Shown here: positions 19,674 through 31,048 of the stretch, piece by piece
Position numbering within the stretch: the first letter of the stretch is position 1
Layout of the letters: each line of letters opens with the position of its first letter
Assembly: GCA_007115705.1 (NCBI GenBank)
Contig: QXEO01000339.1
Location: 3,366,191 to 3,430,190 of the forward strand
Length of the DNA stretch: 64,000 nucleotides
DNA from: Dactylis glomerata
Taxonomy: Eukaryota > Streptophyta > Magnoliopsida > Poales > Poaceae
Direction of reading: 5' to 3'
Notes under the pieces: generated by a model
What the model was told of the DNA's origin: nothing
The model's input: only the letters and a program-made list of their open reading frames with translations
Databases searched by the model: none
Position numbers and translations under genes: made by a program

Positions 19674-22600
19674 CTAGTGTCTCTTTGCAATCTTCTTGCC
19701 CTTCTTCCTTGCGGTTGAATACTTTAGGCCGGGAATGTTGAGGTTTCTTCTCGTGAATAGACAACCTTTAGTAGGTAGGGTGGTCTTCCTTCTTCCTGCG
19801 GCAGTCGGCTTGTCGAAGTACTTGTCGAATTCCTCTTCGATCTTTGGATCGCTGTTCTTTTCTAAGTCTTGCTCGTTGGCGGGTCCTTCCATTCCGATGA
19901 CGCTCCTCTTGCCCCTCCTCATGACAACACGGCTTGGCTTTGACGGGTCGGTGATGAAGAAGGATTGGTCAACTTGGCTCGCGAGTACCCATGGCTCGTT
20001 TTTTGCGGAGGCATTCTTCGTGGAGGCATCGGGTATAACCATGGTGGTGAAATACCGGCCCTCTTTCTGGATGCTCTTGGCCCATCTGACACGGAACATC
20101 GGCACCTTCTCTCTGGCGTAGTCGAGCTCCCAGATCTCCTCGATCCTTCCGAAGAATCTTTCCTTGACGGTGGCTTCATCATCGGCATAGGATAGCATCG
20201 TTACTCCTAAGTTATGATATTCGCTACTCCTGTCCCTTTCCTCGGTGTAGAATCTGTATCCATTGATGTCGTAGGCCTGATATGTCCTCATGTTGTGCCC
20301 GGGGCCCTGTGATAATGCAAAAATGAGTTTTTCATCCTCCGTAGAAGGCGTCGACTGCAGGCCGTGAAGCTTTTCCTTGAACCAAGCCGTGAAGCTGGAG
20401 TTGTGCTCTCTTGTTACGTCTCCCTTCTTCCTCGGCCGACCTAGGTCAATGAACTTATGCTCTACAAAGCTTTTGTGCTCCTCCACCCAAGGGTCAACCA
20501 ATTCGATGTGTTGTAGCGCGACGAGGTGTGCCCGGACAAAGTTGGGGCGTCGACCCTTCGCGCCGACATGCAAGGCGCGAAAACCCCCGCGGTGACCATA
20601 TCCGGCAAGCCTACCGAGGTGCATCTTTTTGGGCAGACCAATAGGGTCGTCCGTGTCATCCTCCTCGGTGCGTAAATAATTCTGGCAAAATGAGACACAC
20701 TCGTATGTCAGAAAGCCCTTGGCGATGCTTTCATCTGGACGGGACCTATTGCGGACGAATCCTTTGATAACACCATTCAGCCTTTCGAATGGCATCATGT
20801 TGTGCAGGAATGTCAGACCGAGATGAATGATGTCATCCACGAGATGGACGAGCAGATGCACCATGATATCGAAGAACACGGGCGGGAAGTAAATCTCAAG
20901 CTCGCACAGTATCATGACGATCTCTTCTTGCAGCGCGTCGAGCTGCTTCAAGCCGATAGATTTCCTCGAGATGACGTCGAAGAAGTTGTAGAGGCCAAAC
21001 AACGTCTCACGGACATGCTCGTCCATTATCCCTCGGATCGCAACGGGAAGTATCTGTGTCATCAACACGTGACAGTCGTGAGACTTCATCCCGCTGAACC
21101 TCTTCTTCGCTTCGTCCAGATATCTGCCTATGTTCCCAGAGTAACCATGAGAAACTTTAACTCCTAGGAGGCACTTAAAAAACTGCTCGAGCTCCTTCTC
21201 ACTTAGAGTGAAGCAGGCAGCGGGAAACACCACATCCCTCCTCTTAGCCCTCTTGCGGGGACCCTGAGTATCTTCGTCCATCGTCTCATCATCATCATTG
21301 TTATCGGGCGGACCATGAAGTTCTTTCTTGATGCCAAGGAATTCCAGGTCGTGTCTTGCCTTCGGCCCATCCTTGGTCCTATCCGGCATGTTGACGATAG
21401 TGGCCAGCAGACTCTCACATACGTTCTTCGTGACGTCCATGACATCAAGGCTATGGGGCATGTGGAGGTATTTCCAGTACGGCAGGTCCCAGAAAACAGA
21501 CCTCGCTTTCCACACACCATGCAGCAGCTTTGTCCTCGGACGCTTCTTTCCCGGCAAAGGACAATCTTCCCAGTTTTCCAGCATGTCGTCGATTACTTCA
21601 CCGCTCCTCGGACGTGGGGCTTTTTCAAGCTCTTCTTTACCGTTGAACAGGTCTCCGCGCTTTCTCCACGGGTGATCCATTCGAAGCCACATCCGAGTCC
21701 GTTGGAACACGGTCTTTGAGGAACCGGGATCCCTTGGTAGCTAGAGATGCGGGGTCTTATCCATGCACCTGACACATGCGTTATGTCCGTGGTTCACCTA
21801 GCCAGAGACGTAACTGTAACCTGGATAGTCCTGCACCGTCATGAAGAACGCGACTCTCAAAGGGAAATAATCTTCTGAGTATGCATCCCACGTACGAGGA
21901 GGCGTCTCCCACAGCGTGGCTAGCTCTTCTTTCAACAGCCCGAGATACAAATGCATGTCGACACCTGGCTGTTTTGGCCCCTGAATCAGAATACACATGT
22001 GTACGTATCTCTGCTTGGTGCACAACCATGGAGGGAGGTTGTACGGCCATACAAACACGGGCCAGGTACTGTGCGTGCTACTCTGGTTGCCAAACGGATT
22101 GAGTCCATCGGTGCTCATACCAAGCCTGATGTTCCTTGGATCGGCCCCGAACTCGTGGAAGTCGATGTCAAGTGCGTTCCACTGGCTAGCGTCCGAAGGG
22201 TGTGTCAGGATCTTGCCCTTATGCGGATCATCTTCGGTCTTCTTCCTAACCGCGTGCCATCGCATGAGCTTTGCTTCCTTAGGGTCTACGAAATACCGCT
22301 ACAGACGGGGAGTGATAGGGAAGTACCATACCACTTTCCGAGGTACTTTCTTGTTCCCTATCTTGTATCGTCCTTGGCCACACACCAGACATGTTGTTCT
22401 CTCCGCGTACTCATCCCGATAAAGTGCGCAATCATTGACGCAGGCATGGTACTTAACGTACGGCAGGTCCAGAGGGCACATGATTTTCTTCGCCTCCTCG
22501 ATATTAGTTGGACATGTGTTTCCCTTGGGAAGACGTTTTTGCCAGAATCTCATGTTTTTATTGAAGCTTACGTCGGTCCATTTGCTTTCCACCTTCATCT

Positions 22601-23222
22601 CCAGAGCCTTGAGCGTGACGCTCAAGCGTGTATCCTCGGGTCGGCACCTAGGAAACAACGGAGTTTTCCCGTCAATCTCCATCTGCTCCAGCTTGGCTTT
22701 CTCTCTGGTAGCAGCTTTTGCATTGCTCGTCTCCTTGAGGAGCAGTTCCTGAACATGTGGGTCCTGTAAGGCTAAGGTTAGTCATGTCTGTGTGCCTATC
22801 GACGCCGCGTCTTCTCCATCATCATCATGTCCGTCGCCGCCATCTCCTTCGTGATGATCATCATCATGTCCGCCGCCGCCATCTCCTTCGTGATGATCAT
22901 CATCATGTCCGCCGCTGCCATCTCCTTCGTGATGATCATCATCATGTCCGCCGCCGCCATCTCCTTCGTGATGATCATCATGTACGCCCTCGTCTTCAGA
23001 AACACCATTGTTGACGTCCTCATCATATTCAGAATCATAGCCGGGCATGAAACCACGCGTGAGCAGGTGACTCTCCAGGTCTGCGGAATCAGGGTTGAGT
23101 AAGCTCCCGAGTTTGCATGTTCGACACGGACATCTTATGTGGGTCCTCTTGTTCATCCTCATGTCGGCCACCGCATGTTCCTTGTATCTAGCCACTTGAC
23201 CTTCGCTCATGTGTCTGACCAT
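19674..23222 (-). pseudogene. CACTA transposase (TNP2/TNPD type) with four premature stops
   Basis: A single frame of 1183 codons from MVRHMSEGQV to KKIAKRH. The ATG follows an acceptor-like CCGTGCAG, so a 5' exon is likely. In order: a transposase-associated zinc motif (IRCPCRTC, then SHLLTRGF); an Asp/His-rich repeat; a Cys-rich segment (CVNDCALYRDEY, CLVCG); the TNP2 core with acidic residues in LGMSTDGLNPF and QPGVDMHLYL; a DUF4218-like part (PPVFFDIMVHLLVHLV); and a DUF4216-like part (FFGRIEEIWELDY, EPWVLASQVDQ). In-frame stops are TGA at 22782-22784 and TAG at about 22299, 21798 and 21741. All three TAG sites fit CAG in this family. It would cut the CACTA ends if intact. Confidence 0.88.
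22817..22985 (-). repeat. 39-bp coding repeats in the transposase, four copies
   Basis: CATCTCCTTC recurs at 22841, 22880, 22919 and 22958, a strict 39-bp period. Each unit codes for 13 residues of the type GGGGHDDDHHEGD, giving a His/Asp/Gly-rich acidic stretch between the zinc motif and the transposase core. Confidence 0.9.
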
Positions 23223-23315
23223 GGTTGCCTGCACGGTATAGAGAAAAGAGAGTACCTTAGAATCACACATCATCATGTACTCACACACACACACATGCAT
23301 GCATGCATGGTCGCC

Positions 23316-23400
23316 GAAAAAATTCGGCATGACCTCTCCTAAAAATAGGACGTGTGGGTAGTGCAAAAATTTGCCGAAACGGAAGTTAATCAACATTTAG
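23316..23400 (-). promoter_or_regulatory. Upstream module of the CACTA transposase gene
   Basis: It contains AAAAAATTCGGCATGACC and CCGAAACGGAAGTTAATCAA at 39 bases' spacing, matching the module before the second gene. Here the left block is also a hairpin (GCCGAA, AAAA, TTCGGC) and is flanked by a CATGCATGCATG run at 23294-23309. It lies 94-178 bp upstream of the ATG at 23222, possibly in a 5' intron. Confidence 0.5.
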
Positions 23401-23769
23401 GCAAACATCTATGCACCACGCCGTAGCAAGCAACATGCTCATACTTCTTCGTGACCTGTAAACATTCATACACCACACACAAGCATGCATGCGTGTAGAC
23501 CGCACGCGAGACATCCACCGGCCACACAAAACATCCACATGCATGTCCTCCAACAACTCACCTTGTTGGTTTAGTAGATCTACAACTTAGAGAGGCTTCC
23601 CCTCTCAAAACTATGGAGCAAAGTAGGTTTAAAAACCAAGAATGGAGGCAAGAATGGAGAAATTGAAGTGGTGGGGAGGAGGAGGAGGACCTAGATCTAG
23701 TTTGGTGTTGGATGGAGAAGAATGAAATGGTGGTGGTGGGGCTGCCAACTTATAGATCTGGGCGACCTT
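23401..23769. other. CACTA right-side non-coding region
   Basis: It has no credible gene. It would hold the promoter and 5' leader of the transposase transcript, which runs leftward from here. A purine-rich GGGGAGGAGGAGGAGG tract lies at about 23673-23690. Confidence 0.5.
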
Positions 23770-24226
23770 ATCAGTGGCGCATATTGCAAAAAATGCGCCA
23801 CTGATAAGTCTGCCACCTTTTCAGAGGTGTGGGCCCCACTTGTTATGTGTGGCGCATATAGCAATATGCGCCATTGATATTTTATTTATCAGTGGCGCAT
23901 ATTGCTATATGCGCCACACATAACACTGCAGGGGTTAGGCCAATGGGGCCCAGGTGGGTCCCACAGACTTATCAGTGGCGCATTATTTATATTATGCGCC
24001 ACTAAATTGTCAAATATGCGTGGCGCATATTGCAAATGCGCCATTGATAAGTCAAGATATTTTGTCGACGACCCTTCTGGTGGGTCCCACGTGAATATTG
24101 GTGGCACATTTTGAACAAAATGCGCCACTAGTAAAAAAAATATCAGTGGAGCATATTTGATAAGGCGCCACTAGTAAATACTAGTGGAACATATTGATTA
24201 ATGTGCTCCACTAGTAAAACATCTAT
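23770..24226. repeat. CACTA right subterminal repeats
   Basis: Repeated GTGGCGCATAT/ATATGCGCCAC units as at the left end, some as long inverted pairs (for example 23852-23919). Nearest the tip the units change to GTGGAACATATT and GTGCTCCAC, so the outermost right repeats have diverged from the left ones. Confidence 0.85.
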
Positions 24227-24249
24227 CTATAAGCCTTTTCCCACTAGTG
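24227..24249 (-). repeat. CACTA right terminal inverted repeat
   Basis: The minus strand begins CACTAGTGGGAAAAGGCTTA. The TCG duplication follows at 24250-24252. Confidence 0.9.
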
Positions 24250-24252
24250 TCG

Positions 24253-24656
24253 GCCTTTCCAAATAAACACACTGCACTTGTAGTGGTTTTTCCCGACAAG
24301 TCCACGACATACAAGTTGTTTTCAATGTGCCCAACGAAAGAGACCTTTAGAGACTTGCTCCACAAGAGTACCACAATTTCATTGTCAATGAAGATGGCAA
24401 AGCCCATCTTACCAAGTGCACGAACTGAAAGTAAATTGTAACCAAGGGTCTCAACAAGCATGACGTCCACAAGGGAAATATCCGGTGCGACCACCACCTT
24501 GCCAAGAACCAATACCTTGGATTGTGACATGTCTCCATAAGTGACAGTTATATTGTTGACGTTAGGCCTCATCTCCGTCATGATCTTCTTGCTTCCGGTC
24601 ATATGACTTGTGCATCCACTATCAAGCACCCATTTTGATCCACCGGAAGCATAGTC
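24253..24656 (-). pseudogene. Copia copy A protease and start of GAG-pre-integrase
   Basis: It contains the copia aspartic protease motif (WVLDSGCTSHMTG at about 24635-24595), then VTYGDMSQSKVLVLGKV and LLSVRALGKMGFAIFID, as in copia protease and downstream spacer. The frame ends at the CACTA insertion after LFGKAD. The same frame continues on the far side of the CACTA at 7898 into the integrase, as uninterrupted copy B shows (50353-49508). A TAG at 24657-24659 lies just upstream. It sits in TCTCTTGTAG, which could be a splice acceptor instead of damage. Confidence 0.85.
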
Positions 24657-25592
24657 CTACAAGAGATCATTGCTTGGTTTTAGGTCCCCATTTCTCAATG
24701 GGTCCTCTTTTGTTAGCAACAAGGGTCTTTGGAACCAAAATAGACCAAGCAACATAACCATCATTTGGACCAACATATTTTGTATACACATCACTAAAAT
24801 AATCACGAAATAAAACATAGTGAGGGTTAGCAATTCCCGCACGATCATCATGAGTGGCTTTGCCACCCACAATGGGATCCTTCTTTGTTTGTGTGGGCTT
24901 GGCCTTCTTTTTCTTGTTGTTCTTCTTCTTCTTTGAGACAAAGCCAATCCCCGTTTTATCATTAAATGCCTTTTGCTTACTCAAAAGGTCATTCAAGTTT
25001 TCTCACCTATGGTAATGGTGGACTTGGCAAGCTCATCTTTCAACCTAGCATTTTCTTCAATAACATTTGCATGATCACAAGTAGAAGTAGAAGAACTAGG
25101 CACAACATTCTTAGTCAATTGAATTTGAATTTGTTCATGTGACTTAGCAAGAATAGAGTGTTCACTTTTCAAGGCCTTGTGAGCCTTGTCAAGATCTTCT
25201 AAATCCTTAACAAGTTTATCATGACCAACACCAAATTCAATCTTTTCCTTTTAAGCATTTTTACTTTGGCCCTAGCATGGTCACGCTCTTTAATGAGTTT
25301 AGAGATAACTTCATTATTAGATTTCTCAATGGAATCAAGCTTCTCTTCAAGAGTTGCTCATTCCTCTTCCTCTCCTTCAAGAGAGTCTTTTAGTGAGGCA
25401 ATGTCTTGAGCATATTCTTTTTCAAGCCTCATTTGTTCATCTAGTTTTTCAAGAGTCTTACCATATTGACTCAATAGGCTTTCAAAGTGTAGCTTGTGGA
25501 CACCATCTACACTAGACACATAATCATCAAAAGCAATGATTTCTTCCTTTACTCTAAGACTAGCAAGATCATTCAAAGGAGCATCATTTGTC
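24657..25592 (-). pseudogene. Copia copy A Gag-side coiled-coil linker
   Basis: It lies between the Gag zinc knuckle and the protease. Heptad-rich charged sequence is visible (NDLASLRVKEEIIAFDDYVS, then LEKEYAQDIASLKDSLEGEE, then ELAKS), predicting a long coiled coil. A Lys-rich block (KKKKNNKKKKAKP) and a short segment up to the protease follow. The frame changes twice compared with Gag and is broken by small indels. Such linkers are seen in Triticeae SIRE-type copia elements. A structural role in the particle is my inference. Confidence 0.7.
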
Positions 25593-27128
25593 TTAGAGAA
25601 AGGGAAGGAAAGGTGTGGGTGATACCTCGGAAGATTTGGCCATAAGGCACTGAACGTTCTTGATGAGAGAGTCCTCATTGGGGGATTCAAAGAGTGATAT
25701 GGAAGAGGTGGAGGTGGTTGCAATTGTGGCCATCTCACTAGTTGAGGTTTCTTCTTCATCACTTTCACTTGCGGAGTACTCTTCTTGAGTCAAGAACACA
25801 AACTTTGGTTGCTTCTTCTTGGGTCCACCCTTCTTCACAAATGGCTTCATTGATGGAGACTTGGTCTTGCTCTTGAGAATGAGCTTGCCACCATGATCTT
25901 CTCTCTTCTCGTAAGGACACTCGGCAATGAAGTGAAATCTATCATTGTAATTGTAGCATGTCCTCACCCTTTGACCATTGTTGTCACTCCTTTGAAAGCC
26001 ACTTGACTTGCTTCTTCTTTGATTGTCTTCTTTAGCCTTGTGGGGATCAACCCAAAAGGTTTTTCCATCGAAAGCCATGTTCTCATGGTACTCATGCCTC
26101 ATATCTTCGGGACACATCTCTAGTCTTGCTTCAATACTTGCTTGAAGAGGAACTTCTCTCTCAACCACACTTGCCTTTAATGCAAGATTGGAGCTTCTTT
26201 GCATTCCCAAGGCACGAGCACGAGCATCTTCCGCATTTTGTGCGGCAACCTTGTAGGCTTGAATCTCTTGAATCACTTGATTGGAGGTCATCTCGTGAAA
26301 GTTGTGCTTTCCTTGAACACTCTTGACATCCGTGGGCTCATATGGGGTGAGAGCAAGAATGTACTTCATCTTGATCCACTCATCATCAATATGGTGAGCA
26401 CCTAGGTTCTTAAAGGTGGTAGCAATGGCCTTGAGTCTTCTATACATCTCTTGATGGTCCTCACCATCCTTCATAAAGAATCCCTCCGCTTGATTTGAGA
26501 AGGCCACATATCTTGTTCTCTTCATGCTCTCATTGCCAACAAATACATCGGAGAGGCCTTGCCAAGCTTCTTTGGCGGTGGAGAAGTGTTGGATGTGAGG
26601 CAAGTCCTTGGACCCAACGACAATTTCAATCATGTGAAGAGCGGTTGCATTGAGTTGGCTATCGACCACCTCTCTTCTTGTCAAGTTGTTGGGATCCACG
26701 GCCTTGAATCCTTCTTCAACAATCCTCCAAAGCTCGATGCAAGAACTGCGCATATGAGAGATCATTTGATATTGCCATTGACCAAAGTTTAATGCATCTA
26801 GCTTAGGTGGGTCACCTCTATTGTTAATATGAGGATGAGGGATCGGCGGGTCGGGTGAATACCAATGAGGCAATTCACCTTTCCCATCGCCCTTAGTGCA
26901 AGAATTAGCATCGGTACCTTTGTCGGCATCCTCTTCTTCCAACCCCACATTCTCCACTTGTGGAGTAGCAGGTTTTTCTGGAGGAGGAGGAGCTATAGGA
27001 GTTTTAGCTTGCATGAGTTGCGCTATCATTTCACGCAACTCGCTTATTTGAGATGTCATGGATGATTCCAAGGTTTTGAAATCATCCACGGAAACTTGAC
27101 CCGAGCCCTCACTCTGTTGGGTGCCCAT
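25593..27128 (-). pseudogene. Copia copy A Gag
   Basis: A 511-codon open frame from MGTQQSEGSG, starting 35 bp inside the primer site. Order: an N-terminal helix and Pro-rich stretch (APPPPEKP), a copia Gag core (LDALNFGQWQYQMISHM, LWRIVEEGF, AWQGLSDVFVGNESMK) and a CCHC zinc knuckle. The second Cys of the knuckle is Tyr here (CYNYNDRFHF) but Cys in copy B (CYNCNDRFHF). The frame ends at a TAA (25593-25595) where the coiled-coil linker continues in another frame. Copy B shares this break. The Gag core would form the particle and bind RNA. Confidence 0.85.
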
Positions 27129-27162
27129 ACTCTTAGGCGGTTAAGCCCGAATAAAGAGCCAA

Positions 27163-27176
27163 GGCTCTGATACCAA
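27163..27176 (-). other. Primer-binding site of copia copy A
   Basis: The minus strand reads TTGGTATCAGAGCC next to the LTR, complementary to the 3' end of initiator Met tRNA. The same site is at 52846-52859 in copy B. Confidence 0.9.
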
Positions 27177-29064
27177 TTGAACGGATCGTAAGGGCACCTA
27201 GAGGGGGGGTGAATAGGTGCTACTCAAATTTTAGTTCTTTTTCAATTTAGGCTTGACACAAAAGGTAAATTCTCTAGATATGTAACTAGGGTGAATTTAC
27301 CTATATGACAACTAGCAAGCTAAGCAAGATATGATATATAAAGGCAATAAAGGATAGAGGTAACCAAGAGTGGAGCACACGGAAACACGGATATAATTCC
27401 CATAGTTTCTTCCTTTTTAGGGGAAGTACGTCTACGTTGGAGAGGTGTGGTTGCCACAAAGGCCTAACCAACACCACAAAGGATCACCCTATTCTCTGGT
27501 GCAAGCTTCCGCCACAAAGGCCTAGCTCACTTTCCACTAAGGGATTCCTCAAGGCGGAACCGGCCTTTACAATCTTGAGGCACGCATCCACAACTGAATT
27601 GGAGGCTCCCAAGGACAACACAATGATGTCAAACAACAAGTATCAAGATATCAATCACACAAATCAAGGTCTAGGGACACAAGGGAACCCAAGACACAAG
27701 GGTGCTCAAGCAAATGAGAGGGGAAAGTAAATCGCTTCAGTGAGGATGTAGATCAAGGCCTTCTCCTTCGATTCTCCAAAGATCAAGAGCTTTGGTGGGT
27801 TGAGGGAGGAGATCTTGTGATTTTTGTGGCTCCAAATGTGGTGTTCTTCTTCCTTGGGACTAGCAGCTTGAGCTGGAAGAAGGGGAGGGGTATTTATAGC
27901 CCCTCCCAAAATGTAGCCGTTGCTGCCTCGGGGGGGGGGCGAATTATCCAGCCAAAGTATGGCCGGATTATCCGGCCAGCCGGATTATCCGGCCTGGAAT
28001 GAAATATTTGGGCCAATAATCTGGCTCGGTTCCTGGGTGACGTCGAGCTGAGTCCTTAGTCGTTTTTCCTCGAGATTCTTGGGGGGGGCGGATTATCTGG
28101 CCAGGAATGAAATATCCGGCCAAATAATCCGGCCCCATGCCTGGGTGATGCCGAGCTAGGTCCTTAGCCGTTTCGCTGAAATCTTTGAGGGGGCGGATTA
28201 TCCGGCCATGGATGAAATATCTGGCCCAATAATCCGGCCCCATGCCTAGGTGACGCCGAGCCAGATCCTTAGCCATTTTGCTGAAATCTTGAGGGGGGAA
28301 TGATTATCCGGACATGGATGAAATATCTGGCCCAATAATCCGGCCCCATATCGGGGTGACGCCAGCTCAAGTCCTTAGCCGTTTTCTTCGAACTGAAAAA
28401 CCTGCACCACTTTAACACACACTTAAATTCCTAATGTTGTTATCTAACACACAAAACATGAGGGATACAAAGTATGCTCTTTCAATCTCTCCCTTTTTGG
28501 TGTTAGATGACAACACTAGGATTTGCAAGAGAGATAATATATTTCAAACAACAAGTTTTTGAGCAAGGAGCAAAGCTCCCCCTAAAAGTGTGCATCTTTG
28601 AGAAATGGAAGTGAAAAGGAACAAGCACCACTTTTAAGTTCGAAGAAGAACCACTAGAGTTTGTAGGGATCATACCACATACCACTTGATAGAAGATTCA
28701 ATCAATATGGAATTCCGAAGATGATAATGATGTGAAACCAAATTCCATAGCCATCTCACATACATACCGTGAACTCACAAAAGAACAAAGTAGTACAAAG
28801 TTCTACAAGCATAATGTTCCACAAGTCACACATAGAACATAGAACATAGTCTCATACACACCATAGTAGCAAATAAACCACAAATATTGTTCCAAACTTA
28901 AAGCAAATAAATAAGAAGAAACACAAGCGCCAAAGGAATGATAAACGCTCAAGCTTGTGTTCCCCACCCATGCAAATCCCGAGAGATGCCTAAAGAACTA
29001 CTTCTCCCTCTTTGGCATCAAGACACCAAAAAGGGAGAAGAGCGATGCTACACGCCCTGAGGAA

Positions 29065-30502
29065 TCAATCCTCCCAAGCACCAAGGTCGTCAGAGCCGTC
29101 AACATCGTCATCACCGGCAGCATCGTCGTCATCCACATCCTCCTCAACCTCCTCAAACTCTGCATGCGCATCTCCTGCAGGGGCATCTGGAGGAGCAAAG
29201 AGATGCTTCTCCATATCACACCAGTTGTAGCGATCAGTGTGCCAAGCTGCATAAGAAGTGGCTGCAGTTGGGGTGGGCTCGGCAGTCTGTGCGCCACTAA
29301 GACGGTGTAGGATCAGCTGCTGATTGTCTTGAATAGTCTTCCTCTCCACATAGGCCTGATAGTTCTCACGGTTGATCTCAACCTTTATGCACAGAACATT
29401 CCTCTCAAACCAACTGAGCTTCTTCACTTCTCTAGACATGGCAGTAGCAGCATCCCTTTGATCACGAGTAGAAGCACTAGACCTCGCATCAGCCATGAAG
29501 GTACTAGGATAAGCAGTGGAAGGGGCATGAGTCTTCTTCTTCTTGATGTACATCTTCTTGACTTGGTGGTCCACACAATCATCACTAAGATCATACTCCC
29601 CAAGGGAATGCTTGATGAGAAGCATGATGTAAGGAGCATATGGAAGTGTGTTCCTCTGAATGATAGCATCCTTAATCTCATGAAAGATAAAGTCCATCAC
29701 ATCAAGGGTGAAATCCTCATCCGGGTCAGAAGAAGTAGCACACTGATGAGCAAGGAAGAGTAGGTCAACTAGTGAGGTGCGGATGGCATCATTGTTACCA
29801 CCACTAGGAGCAATGTTCTCTCTGAAAATGCGGACAAGCTAATCATAGAGTAGGCTTTGTACCCGGAGAGTGAACACGGCGACCCACTAGATTATCCCCA
29901 TCATAAGCATAACCCAAGAGAGAGGCAAAAACAGAAAAATCCGCTTCACATTGATGCTCTCCAGACATCCACTTCATTGTCTTCTGAGGGTTGGGCATGA
30001 TCACAAGAGTGGCAAAAAACTGCATGATGAGGTTGGGGTTAAAGTTGCACTTCAAGGTAGCTAGCTCAGTCAATCCCAACTTCTCAAGCACAGAAACAAC
30101 ATCATCAAAGTAGGTCTTGCTGCGAAGGTGATCGAGGTCAATAGGATGCATAGACCGGGTTGGATTCTTCAAGCTCTCATAAACATCACGGTAGATGGCC
30201 CACTGCTCCTCACACCAAAATCCATGGTCCTCAATGTCTTCATCTCAGGGTGTGGTGTACCAATTATTGCGCCGCATGAGAATGTAGTCAGGCTCAGGCA
30301 TGTTCTTGTAGTTGGGTCTAGTCTCTTTCCCTTTGGGATGATGAGCTTGAGCTTTTGCAAGCTTTTCTTTCTGAACTTTCCTAGCAGCTTCCCTCTGACG
30401 CTGACGAATCACAACCTCATCAAAAAGAACTCCTTCTTCATTCGGAACAAACCGATGCCTGCGCTTCGGTACACCCGAACCACCTGTGAGAGAGAGAGAC
30501 AT
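29065..30502 (-). pseudogene. LTR2 copy of the LTR-embedded ORF, broken
   Basis: It aligns with the intact ORF of LTR1 (2286-3791). Damage seen by direct comparison: TGA at 30245-30247 where LTR1 has CGA; a deletion of about 68 bp between TCATAGAG and AGGCTTTG near 29851; and TAG at 29839-29841 where LTR1 has CAG. The C-terminal 211 codons (29700-29065), including the acidic tail, are still open. Upstream the frame extends to 30826 through a hydrophobic segment. Confidence 0.8.
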
Positions 30503-31041
30503 GGACAGCACGGGGATAAGCATATGCACACGAGTCACTGAAAGGAGATCAAGAATCAGGTTGTATGGAAGGACACACTTTGCACGATAAATCAAATTAT
30601 TGACAGCAACTAGGAAAATTCGAGAGAAAAAATGCCAGGTCGGATTATCCTGCCAGGGGGCCGAATAATCCCCCCCCCCCTCAAAAAATTCCCAAAACCT
30701 ACTGTTGCACTCTAATTTGGTAGATTGGAAGAAGTAGTGCCATACAAAAGGATTCATGATAGCAAAGAACATCATGGGGAAGGCCAAACACCAAGAAATT
30801 GCATGGTAAAATTCATACAAGACCACACCCTAGGGTTAGGAGATATGAACAATACCCGCATCCATTGCAGAAACGCCTTGGTGAAAGCCTTCCCAAGGTG
30901 GAGGACAACCAAATCCGACGAGGACCGGCTGAGGGAATAGCCGAAGCACCGCCGGTGACTGGGGAGAGGCGGCGGTGGCTGCTGGGAATCCTAGGGCGGG
31001 GGAGGAAAGGAACTGCCTGAAAGGGCAGCCTGACCCCGCCC

Positions 31042-31048
31042 TTTTATA
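31042..31048 (-). promoter_or_regulatory. TATA box of copia LTR2
   Basis: Minus-strand TATAAAA at the same LTR position as in LTR1. Confidence 0.65.

Larger units (their letters stand above)
7899..24249 (-). mobile_element. CACTA (En/Spm-type) DNA transposon, 16.35 kb, inserted in copia A
   Basis: Both ends start with CACTAGTGG in inverted orientation and are flanked by the 3-bp duplication TCG (7896-7898 and 24250-24252). Copy B shows the empty site at about 49974-49976. Subterminal GTGGCGCATAT repeats in both orientations fill the ends. Its genes are on the minus strand: a TNP2-type transposase (23222-19674), a second large ORF with a Ulp1-like C-terminus (13914-8966), and a small ORF with an RNase H1 hybrid-binding domain (8643-8392). 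Two younger insertions lie inside. The transposase has four premature stops, so the copy is probably not autonomous, but its ends look complete. Confidence 0.93.

Noticed and set aside
22817..22985. CRISPR-like array
   Set aside because: The 39-bp units are contiguous without unique spacers, lie in a coding frame, and the genome is a plant's.
27163..27176. tRNA gene signal
   Set aside because: Only the 14-base primer site complementary to initiator Met tRNA is present. No cloverleaf can be formed.
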